From contig NZ_JAYGHH010000006.1 in the NCBI RefSeq assembly GCF_034931045.1, positions 1 through 64,000 on the forward strand: a DNA stretch of 64,000 bases, in the 5' to 3' direction. Below, in pieces: positions 17,357 through 24,912 of the stretch; position 1 is the stretch's first letter, and every line of letters begins with the position of its first letter. The DNA is from Nodularia sp034931045. GTDB taxonomy: Bacteria; Cyanobacteriota; Cyanobacteriia; Cyanobacteriales; Nostocaceae. A program made the position numbers and the translations under genes. The notes below the pieces were generated by a model. That model was given only the letters and a program-made list of their open reading frames with translations, made no database searches and had not been told where the DNA came from.

Positions 17357-18280
17357 ATGTCTAAACAACTACTATTAATGGATCATGATGGCGGTGTTGA
17401 TGATTATTTAGCAACCATGCTGTTGTTAACAATGGAGCATATCGAACTTCTGGGTATCGTCGTAACTCCAGCCGACTGCTATATTCAACCTGCTGTGAGT
17501 GCGACACGTAAAATTTTAGATTTAATGGAATTTTCTCACATCCCAGTGGCAGAAAGTACTGTACGCGGAATTAATCCCTTTCCTCCTCTCTACCGCCGTG
17601 ATTCGTTTATTGTTGACCATCTCCCCATTCTCAATCAAAGTGAATTTATCAACACGCCTTTGGTTGCAGAAACAGGTCAAGATTTCATGATTCGGGTTTT
17701 ACGTGAAGCACCAGCACCAGTCACGCTAATGGTAACGGGGCCTTTAACCACAGTAGCAGCAGCCTTAGATAAAGCACCGGATATTGAGGGGAAGATAGCC
17801 AAAATAGTTTGGATGGGGGGTGCATTAAATGTTGGTGGAAATGTCGAAAAAAGTTTAGAACCAGGACAAGATGGTTCCGCAGAATGGAATGTTTATTGGG
17901 ATGCAGTTTCCGCAGCAAGGGTATTGCAGACTGAAATTGAAATAATTATGTGTCCCTTAGATTTAACTAATAATGTGCCTGTCACATCAGAATTAGTATA
18001 CAAAATGGGACGGCAACGCCATTATTCTATATCTGATTTAGCTGGTCAATGTTATGCCTTAGTTATTCCCCAAGATTATTATTTTTGGGATGTCTTAGCT
18101 ACGGCTTATTTAGGACACCCAGAATTTTATCAATTACGTGAATGGGAAATAGAAATTATTACTACTGGTTTGAGTCAGGGGCGGACTAAGGTAGTAGCTG
18201 GTGAACGGAAAGTTTATGCGATGGATAAGGTAGATAAGGATGCTTTTTATGCTTATATTTTACAGCAATGGGCGCGGTAG
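17357..18280 (+). CDS. Inosine/uridine-preferring nucleoside hydrolase
   Basis: Hydrolyses the N-glycosidic bond of nucleosides to ribose and free base. The calcium-binding and catalytic motif is at the N-terminus: MDHDGGVDDYLA, with Asp9, Asp15 and Asp16, followed by VTPADCYIQPA, VTGPLTTVAAALDKAPDI, IVWMGGALNVGG and PLDLTNNVP. It has 307 residues, the usual size. Its products are substrates for the neighbouring ribokinase (ribose) and, in the case of cytidine, for cytosine deaminase. It starts 16 bp from the divergent deaminase gene, so both promoters must overlap or lie partly inside the other gene's leader. Confidence 0.9.
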   Translation: MSKQLLLMDHDGGVDDYLATMLLLTMEHIELLGIVVTPADCYIQPAVSATRKILDLMEFSHIPVAESTVRGINPFPPLYRRDSFIVDHLPILNQSEFINTPLVAETGQDFMIRVLREAPAPVTLMVTGPLTTVAAALDKAPDIEGKIAKIVWMGGALNVGGNVEKSLEPGQDGSAEWNVYWDAVSAARVLQTEIEIIMCPLDLTNNVPVTSELVYKMGRQRHYSISDLAGQCYALVIPQDYYFWDVLATAYLGHPEFYQLREWEIEIITTGLSQGRTKVVAGERKVYAMDKVDKDAFYAYILQQWAR

Positions 18281-18367
18281 GGTATTTAAGAAATGAACGA
18301 ACCACAAAGATGCAAAGAACGCCAAGGAAAGAGGGTTTAGTAGGTTTTTGCATCTGGTTTTTATATT

Positions 18368-19665
18368 TTAAGGATAAAGACCTCTATCAGCAAGTGCCTG
18401 TGCGACTCTACCCACGCCCAAAGTATAAGCTGCTAATCGCAGAGGAATTTGCCGTATCTTTGACTGCTGAATTACGTGTTGATATGCTTGCACCATTAAC
18501 TTTTCCATTTCATGATTCACACGTTCCTCATCCCAAAACAGATAAGAAAGACCCTGCACCCACTCTAAATAACTGACAACGACACCCCCAGCATTGGCTA
18601 AAATATCTGGTAACACAGTTACACCATGCGTTTCTAGAAATTGGTTCGCTTCCAAAGTCACTGGACCATTAGCAGCTTCTGCGACAATTTGCGCTTGTAT
18701 CTGATGGACATTTTCTTTGGTGATTTGGTTTTCCAAAGCGGCTGGAATTAAAACATCGCAAGGTAAAGTTAATAAATCTGCATTGCTAATGGGTGTTGTT
18801 TGCGGAAAACCTGCAATACTTTTACGATTTTCCGCNNNNNNNNNNNNNNNNNNNNNNNNNNNGGAATATCAAGACCATCTGGGGAATAAATACCCCCTGA
18901 ACCTGTGGAGACAGCTAAAATTTTCGCTCCCGCTTCGTGTAATAATTCTGCTGCTGCACCCCCGACATTACCGAAACCCTGAATCACTACTCGCACTCCC
19001 TCAAGGGATTTACCTTGGGTGGCTAATGCTTCACGGACAATAATCATTACACCCCTGCCTGTGGCCATTTCCCGTCCCAAGGAACCACCAATGGAAAGGG
19101 GTTTACCTGTAACTACTCCGGGGACAGCATGACCAACGTTGACAGAATAAGTATCCATCATCCAAGCCATTTCACGGGCAGAAGTACCCATATCTGGGGC
19201 GGGAATATCTACAGAGGGACCAATATCTTTAATTAATTCGCTGATATAGCGGCGACTGATTCTTTCTAATTCGCCCACACTATAAATTTTGGGATTTATG
19301 GCTATTCCTCCCTTTGCACCGCCATAAGGTATGCCTAATAATGCACATTTCCAAGTCATCAGCATGGCTAAGGCGGAAACTTCCCGCAATGTCACGGCTG
19401 GATGGTAACGAATCCCACCTTTGTAGGGGCCTAAAATATCAGAGTGCTGCACCCGATGTCCTGCTAAAACCTGGATTTCACCATTATCTAGTTTCACGGG
19501 TATGGAAACTGTGACTACTTTGCGAGGATTACTGAGAATTGCCAAGACACTTTGATCAAGTTTTAATTCTTTACCTGCTGCATCTAAGTAACTACACGCT
19601 TGATCAAAGGGACAAATGTGCGCTGGAGTGGCAGCTTCAAACGGTAAGGGAGATGTTAAAACCAT
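18368..19665 (-). CDS. gdhA: Glutamate dehydrogenase (interrupted by an assembly gap)
   Basis: Amino acid dehydrogenase of the Glu/Leu/Phe/Val family, catalysing reversible glutamate to 2-oxoglutarate plus ammonia. N-terminal part (18863-19665): VQHSDILGPYKGGIRYHP, MTWKCALLGIPYGGAKGGI with the catalytic Lys, DIPAPDMGTSAREMAWMMD, VTGKPLSIGGSLGREMATGRG and VVIQGFGNVGGAAAELL, the NAD(P) motif. C-terminal part (18368-18835): LPCDVLIPAALENQIT, IVAEAANGPVTLEAN, VLPDILANAGGVVVSYLEW. A run of 27 N separates the two and its arbitrary length puts them in different frames; I regard this as one gene. AGGAG lies ahead of the start. A GTA-N8-TAC motif sits 21 bp upstream. Confidence 0.9.
18836..18862. other. 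Assembly gap (N) inside gdhA
   Basis: 27 undetermined bases. The gap shifts the apparent frame of glutamate dehydrogenase, so its true length is probably different. Confidence 0.95.
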
Positions 19666-19685
19666 AAACTTTTCTCCTAGTCGCG

Positions 19686-19699
19686 GTATCTTCGCGTAC
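19686..19699 (-). promoter_or_regulatory. GTA-N8-TAC motif, possible NtcA site
   Basis: On the minus strand the bases read GTACGCGAAGATAC, which fits the NtcA consensus GTA-N8-TAC. It lies about 20 bases ahead of the gdhA start codon, too close for normal activation, so if real it would more likely repress. Around 15 such six-base matches are expected by chance in 64 kb, hence low confidence. Confidence 0.3.
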
Positions 19700-19821
19700 T
19701 GGATATGTATGGGTTTATTTTATCCTAGACTGGAGAAGAAATGGTGATTTTGTAGTTTTTGTTACAATTTGATTTTTTAACGCAGAGGGGCGCGGAGGGA
19801 AGCGCAAAGGTTCGCGGAGTG

Positions 19822-21300
19822 TTAGATTTCGGCGGTGAAGTTGCCATGTAGTCCATAGGGAATATGATGTTGGAGATGTAGTTTGGCTACTGCACCTTGA
19901 TTAAAATCGCTGGCATTTAAGATTACTAGGTCTGAGCGATGGTGTGTAGCATCATATACCAAGGCTAAGACCCAGCCATCATCTTCTTTTTGTGCATCTG
20001 GGTGGGGGACAAATATCGGCTCACCGATGAAACCACGAGGTGCAGCACTCCAAATTTGTCTTTCTCCAGACTTTAAATCGATTTTTAGTAATGCTTGTAA
20101 GGGCGCGTTACCTGTTTCTGCTTGAGCCGCAGCTATGTATAAATATTGATAATTCCTTCCAACAAGTTCAGGATTTATACTGGGAAATTCACAACAGCGA
20201 CTTTCAATCATTTGTGGTCGGACTGTCCCTGTCTCAATATTGAGATGAAAGCGCCACAGTTGTCCAGGTGATATTGCTTCAAAATTAACTTGGCGGAAAT
20301 CGCTTTTTGGTTCGACTTCTGGGAGTGATTCGTAACAAATGGAGTCAATGACAATTTTATCATCAACTTCAAATGCATTTGCGTGGTGGAATACAAAGCC
20401 AGCCTGAGTAGAGAGAATTTTTACCTCTGCTTGAGTGTGACGGGGAATCACTATAATTCGAGTCGGTTGATTTGGCTGAAATTTGATACATTCTCCAGCA
20501 GCACGTATTCCCAAGGCGAAAGGTATGGGGTTAAAGGTGACGGGATTTTGAAAGAAGATACAGTAATTGGGAGTAATGACAAAATCGTGAATGAAACAGA
20601 AACCCGGAACACTATGAGCGTGTTGTCTGACAACTTTACCGTCTGGGTTGAGTTCAAATATAGTAATTGTGGTGGATAATCCGGGTTTAATGGAGAAGTT
20701 TACTAGACAAGGTGCGCCACCGTCTTGGTGACAACTAGGGTCAAAGCGGGGATGGGCGCTGAAAGCTTCACCTTCTGAAAGTACACCGTTGAAATATTCT
20801 TTTCCTAAAGTTTCTAATGTGCTGGGGTCAAGTTGATGGGGTTCTGCTGCTTCCCAGAGTGCTAAAAGTTTACCACCCCAATAGATAACGTTAGTATTGG
20901 CAATATTTTTAATTTTGAAGTCGAAAATATTCGCTAACCAACCGCCGGGTTTTTGTGTACCAAATACTCCTCTGTGCAGGATTTTTCCCGCTTGTTGTTC
21001 TGCTAAGTAGCCTTCTGTGCGGATAAAGCGGTTACGGAAATGGGCGCGACCATTCGCAAAGCTGATGCGGCTAATCATTCCGTCGCCATCGAAGGGATGA
21101 TGAATGGATTGTCCATTGATATCGAGTACACCGGGACCATTTCTAAATAATGTTCCTTGCAATTCTGGGGGAATTTGTCCTTCTATATCATCAATCCAAT
21201 AATCATATTCTTGGGTCAGCGATTTATATCCTCCTTGCCAATCTTCACGAGTATATGATTTTTCGGGACTTAAATTTTCTTCTGTTTTTAAGGTTTGCAT
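19822..21300 (-). CDS. Apocarotenoid 15,15'-oxygenase-type carotenoid dioxygenase
   Basis: Non-haem iron enzyme that cuts carotenoids or apocarotenoids at double bonds. Its four iron-binding histidines are seen at His183 (FSAHPRFDP), His238 (CFIHDFVIT), His305 (FVFHHANAF) and His485 (YGLHGNF). These positions match those of the Synechocystis enzyme ACO (183, 238, 304, 484) almost exactly, and the length (492) is also the same within two residues. So an ACO-type apocarotenoid cleavage to retinal-like products is the best guess. The protein begins with ENLSPEKSYTREDWQGGYKSLTQEY. No rhodopsin gene is visible in the window. Confidence 0.88.
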   Translation of the reverse strand: MQTLKTEENLSPEKSYTREDWQGGYKSLTQEYDYWIDDIEGQIPPELQGTLFRNGPGVLDINGQSIHHPFDGDGMISRISFANGRAHFRNRFIRTEGYLAEQQAGKILHRGVFGTQKPGGWLANIFDFKIKNIANTNVIYWGGKLLALWEAAEPHQLDPSTLETLGKEYFNGVLSEGEAFSAHPRFDPSCHQDGGAPCLVNFSIKPGLSTTITIFELNPDGKVVRQHAHSVPGFCFIHDFVITPNYCIFFQNPVTFNPIPFALGIRAAGECIKFQPNQPTRIIVIPRHTQAEVKILSTQAGFVFHHANAFEVDDKIVIDSICYESLPEVEPKSDFRQVNFEAISPGQLWRFHLNIETGTVRPQMIESRCCEFPSINPELVGRNYQYLYIAAAQAETGNAPLQALLKIDLKSGERQIWSAAPRGFIGEPIFVPHPDAQKEDDGWVLALVYDATHHRSDLVILNASDFNQGAVAKLHLQHHIPYGLHGNFTAEI

Positions 21301-21370
21301 TTGTTGTTAAATTTGATGGAAAATATGGATTAGGTTCGCGCAAAGGCGCAAAGACGCAAAGGTTTATGAA

Positions 21371-22768
21371 TTAGGGTACTAAGTTGGGTAACAATGGTTC
21401 TTCTTGATTAGTTACCGCAGCTGGTTGTAATGTTGGGAAATCGGCTTGCGGGTCGTTAGCAGGTAGCCAACGAATGAAGGGTAATGGTAATAGTGTGCTG
21501 AGGTTTGTAATAATTACTAATAGCCACAGTAGTTCAAAGTTTGTTTCGGTGATACCTAGCCAGTGCATGATGATGGCTCCAAATTCATAAGAAACCATAT
21601 TTGCTAAGTTGGAAACTGACATGAGTACAGCAAATAATGTGGCTTCTACTCCTGGGGGACATAATCTCGCAGCTAATACTAATACTGGCATATAGGCGAT
21701 TTGTCCCATAACTGTGAGGATGAGACTATCACCTAAACTAAACCAGTGGTCGTCTATACCTAATGCTCGATTGGTGTGAGTCACCAGCAGTAGCATTGTC
21801 ATTCCTAAGACTGAGGAAAATACTGTACTCCAAGCAAAAATAGTGCGGAATGGCACACCTTTGAGGAAGCGTTGGAAAATCCAAATACCGATTAAGGAAG
21901 CGCCGCTTGTTACTAGTCTTACCCGTCCTAAAAATTCTGGTTGAAAATGTAGTTCGTTGGTGCTGAAGAAGAAGAAGGCTGCATCAGCTGTGGGGGTGGC
22001 TAACCAGACAAATACAAAGGCTGTGGGTAGCCAAATGGCTTTTTGTGTGACTGCTTGGCGGAGTTGTTTGAGTTGATGTTTGGTTCCCAGAGGATTATTG
22101 CTGTGATTGTCTTGGGTATTTTTTCTAATTGGGGTTTCAGCGATTAACCAAGCTACTGCGGAAACGATGAGGGGAAATGAGGCGGTAATCCAAAATACGG
22201 TGCGGGTGGTGAAATGTTCTAATAGCATTCCGCTAAAGTAAGCGGTGAGTAAACCGCCAAATGCGGAAGCACCCCAGCACAAAGATTGTAATGAACCTGC
22301 TGCTGCTTGTGATTCTACTCTAGCTCTTTCGACAACTAATGAGTCAACTATGACATCACTGACTGCGACGGAAAGAGAACCAAGGGCGATCGCTAGTGTA
22401 GCTGCCCAACTACTATGAACTATGGTGGCTAAACTTACCCAAGAAATTGCTCCTAATATCCCAGAGAGGATTAAATATGGTCGGCGACGGTAGCCAAATA
22501 TCGGTAAGCCATCGGAAATAAAGCCAAACACTGGTTTGATAATCCAAGGTAAGGCGACAATTCCCAATAGTGCGGACACTTGCGCTGGACTTAGTAGTAA
22601 TTCATCTTTGAGAAAAAAGCTGACAGCTAGACGCGCCAACCCTAAAATTCCTTGGACAAAGTAAACGGTAAGAATAGCAATTAACTCGGCGCTGGGTTCA
22701 TGACCGAAGAAAATTTTTTCTTTTACTGAGTCCTTTACTTTGGTCAAGCCAGGGAAGTCAATCAGCAT
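21371..22768 (-). CDS. Folate/biopterin transporter family membrane protein
   Basis: Member of the FBT (BT1) branch of the major facilitator superfamily, with about 12 membrane helices in 465 residues. Typical segments are LTVYFVQGILGLARLAVSFF, LKDELLLSPAQVSALLG, PWIIKPVFGFISDGLPIFGY, the basic loop GYRRRPYLILSG, and DVIVDSLVVERAR. The Synechocystis homologue slr0642 moves folates, and related plant proteins sit in the chloroplast envelope, so import or export of folate-type compounds is likely. It ends 70 bp upstream of the carotenoid oxygenase gene, on the same strand; no functional link is obvious. Confidence 0.85.
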   Translation of the reverse strand: MLIDFPGLTKVKDSVKEKIFFGHEPSAELIAILTVYFVQGILGLARLAVSFFLKDELLLSPAQVSALLGIVALPWIIKPVFGFISDGLPIFGYRRRPYLILSGILGAISWVSLATIVHSSWAATLAIALGSLSVAVSDVIVDSLVVERARVESQAAAGSLQSLCWGASAFGGLLTAYFSGMLLEHFTTRTVFWITASFPLIVSAVAWLIAETPIRKNTQDNHSNNPLGTKHQLKQLRQAVTQKAIWLPTAFVFVWLATPTADAAFFFFSTNELHFQPEFLGRVRLVTSGASLIGIWIFQRFLKGVPFRTIFAWSTVFSSVLGMTMLLLVTHTNRALGIDDHWFSLGDSLILTVMGQIAYMPVLVLAARLCPPGVEATLFAVLMSVSNLANMVSYEFGAIIMHWLGITETNFELLWLLVIITNLSTLLPLPFIRWLPANDPQADFPTLQPAAVTNQEEPLLPNLVP

Positions 22769-22975
22769 TTGATAAATATTTTTGAAGTTTTATTTACTTT
22801 TCTATCATATCTATTTCTCAGAATCTAGGTTTTCCATATTGTATTGTGGTGAAGCTAAAGATACCTTCTTCCCTGTTCCCTGTTCCCTAATCTCTACGCT
22901 AACAGCATCTAACAGTTTTAAGATAAAGTATTATATATGCGAACTTTGACCAATGCCACCTAATGGAGATGTCTA

Positions 22976-23311
22976 ATGAGTAAGGGTGTAATCACCATAA
23001 CTGATAGTGAGTTTGAATCAGAAGTATTAAAAGCCGAGCAACCTGTATTGCTTTACTTTTGGGCTTCCTGGTGTGGCCCTTGTCAATTGATGTCGCCAAT
23101 AATTAACTTAGCGGCTACCAAATACAGCGATCGCCTAAAAATTGTGAAAATCGAAGTCGATCCCAACCCGATGACTGTGAAACAGTACCAAGTAGAAGGC
23201 GTACCAGCCTTGAGACTAGTTCAGGGAGACAAGGTATTAGCATCCACAGAAGGAGCTATTGGTAAAGAAAAATTACTCAACTTCTTGGATACCCACTTAA
23301 GTAGTAATTAG
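22976..23311 (+). CDS. Thioredoxin-family protein
   Basis: 111 residues with the active-site WCGPC (Cys33 and Cys36) in the setting LLYFWASWCGPCQLMSP, a following IVKIEVDPNPMTVKQYQVEGVPALRL with the cis-proline of VPAL, and a final helix. It can catalyse dithiol-disulphide exchange in the cytoplasm. It is slightly divergent from TrxA (LYFWASW instead of VDFWAPW). The next gene, an aminotransferase, starts 54 bp downstream on the same strand, and the two are probably cotranscribed. Confidence 0.85.
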   Translation: MSKGVITITDSEFESEVLKAEQPVLLYFWASWCGPCQLMSPIINLAATKYSDRLKIVKIEVDPNPMTVKQYQVEGVPALRLVQGDKVLASTEGAIGKEKLLNFLDTHLSSN

Positions 23312-23365
23312 TCAATAGTAGCTAACTAACGATTAATTACTAACGACTAATGACTAATTATTTAT

Positions 23366-24535
23366 ATGCAGTTTGCTCAACGTTTACAACCCCTGCAATC
23401 CAATGTATTTGCTGATATGGATCAAGCTAAGGCTGTGGCTTTATCAGCCCGAAAGCAATTAATTGATCTGTCTCTGGGTTCTTCTGATTTGCCAGCCCAG
23501 CCCCATGTGATTGATGCGATCGCCAAATCTCTCTATGATCCAAGCACCCACGGGTATTTGCTGTTTCACGGGACACAAGCATTTCGCCAAGCCGCAGCTC
23601 ACTGGTATGAACGAAAATTTGGCATTAAAGTTGACCCAGAAACTGAAGTAATGCCCCTCATTGGTTCTCAGGAAGGTACAGCCCATCTACCTTTAGCACT
23701 GCTGAATCCAGGAGATTTTGCTCTGTTGCAAGACCCCGGCTACCCCTCCCACGCTGGAGGAGTCTATTTAGCTAGTGGTCAAATATACCCAATGCCACTA
23801 CTAGTAGAAAACAATTTTTTACCAGTATTTGCTGATATTCCGATGGATGTTTTAGCTCAATCGCGGATGATGGTATTGAGTTATCCTCATAATCCCACGG
23901 CGGCGATCGCACCTTTGGATTTTTTCCAGGAAGCAGTGGCTTTCTGTCAGCAGCATAATATCGCCTTAGTTCACGATTTTCCATACGTGGATTTGGTATT
24001 TGGCGAAACTGGGAATGTCGTTCCTTCTGTGCTGCAAGCTGACCCAGATAAAAGCGTCTCTATTGAATTTTTTACCCTTTCCAAATCTTATAATATGGGC
24101 GGTTTCCGCATCGGTTACGCCATTGGTAACGCCCAATTAATTCAGGCTTTACGCCAAGTCAAAGCAGCCGTTGATTTTAATCAATATCGGGGAATTTTGA
24201 ACGGTGCGATCGCTGCCTTAACAGGCCCTCAAGCCGGAGTCACAGAGGCGGTTAATACCTTCCGTAAACGTCGTGATGCTTTTATTAATGCTTTACACCG
24301 CATTGGTTGGCAAGTCCCCACTCCCAAAGGCACAATGTACATTTGGGCTAAGTTACCCTCACCTTGGCATCAAAACTCCGTGGAATTCTGTACTCAGTTA
24401 GTCAAACAAACTGGTGTCGCCGCTTCCCCTGGTGCTGGCTTTGGCAAATCAGGAGAAGGATATGTCCGCTTTGCTTTGGTACATGAACCACCTATATTAG
24501 AAACTGCTGTCACCAGAATTGCTGAGTTCTTGTAG
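23366..24535 (+). CDS. Class I/II aminotransferase, LL-diaminopimelate aminotransferase-like
   Basis: Pyridoxal-phosphate enzyme of fold type I, 389 residues. The PLP-binding lysine is in FTLSKSYNMGGFRIGYAIGN. Other typical pieces are IDLSLGSSDLPAQPHVIDAI, IGSQEGTAHLPLALLNPGD, SYPHNPTAAIAP and HDFPYVDLVFG. This pattern resembles the LL-diaminopimelate/aspartate aminotransferase group, so a role in lysine or other amino acid synthesis is possible, but the substrate cannot be read from sequence. It lies directly after the thioredoxin gene. Confidence 0.82.
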   Translation: MQFAQRLQPLQSNVFADMDQAKAVALSARKQLIDLSLGSSDLPAQPHVIDAIAKSLYDPSTHGYLLFHGTQAFRQAAAHWYERKFGIKVDPETEVMPLIGSQEGTAHLPLALLNPGDFALLQDPGYPSHAGGVYLASGQIYPMPLLVENNFLPVFADIPMDVLAQSRMMVLSYPHNPTAAIAPLDFFQEAVAFCQQHNIALVHDFPYVDLVFGETGNVVPSVLQADPDKSVSIEFFTLSKSYNMGGFRIGYAIGNAQLIQALRQVKAAVDFNQYRGILNGAIAALTGPQAGVTEAVNTFRKRRDAFINALHRIGWQVPTPKGTMYIWAKLPSPWHQNSVEFCTQLVKQTGVAASPGAGFGKSGEGYVRFALVHEPPILETAVTRIAEFL

Positions 24536-24743
24536 TAAATCGGCTACAAACAATATTAACCAGGTTTTATCAGTCATTAAACGTAGAAATATCCAAAAAT
24601 TAACTAATAACTTGACAGATAATATACAGAAACTTTACACAATTAAGTCACCCGATTTTGTAGAATTATTTTTCACGTTCTGCTACAAACTGTAGTATGA
24701 ATTTTGAGTTGAATAAATCAGAAAATTTGGGGATGACAGATAG

Positions 24744-24838
24744 NNNNNNNNNNNNNNNNNNNNNNNNNNNNNNNNNNNNNNNNNNNNNNNNNNNNNNNNN
24801 NNNNNNNNNNNNNNNNNNNNNNNNNNNNNNNNNNNNNN
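24744..24838. other. Assembly gap (N) upstream of uvrC
   Basis: 95 undetermined bases in the spacer between the aminotransferase gene and uvrC. Confidence 0.95.
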
Positions 24839-24877
24839 GTTAATAAACACAAAAACTTTATTTTTATTAAAATAAGA

Positions 24878-24903
24878 ATAGGTAAATTTGTAAGATTACC
24901 TAT
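24878..24903. promoter_or_regulatory. Inverted repeat ATAGGTAA-N10-TTACCTAT
   Basis: A perfect 8-bp inverted repeat ends 9 bases ahead of the uvrC GTG start. It could be an operator or an RNA hairpin that covers the ribosome binding region. It does not fit the cyanobacterial LexA box as I know it. Confidence 0.4.
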
Positions 24904-24912
24904 ATTTAGATT

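Larger units (their letters stand above)
24536..24912. other. Intergenic region with assembly gap before uvrC
   Basis: AT-rich spacer with 95 N (24744-24838). Apart from the inverted repeat before uvrC nothing is recognised; the missing bases may hide the promoter. Confidence 0.6.
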
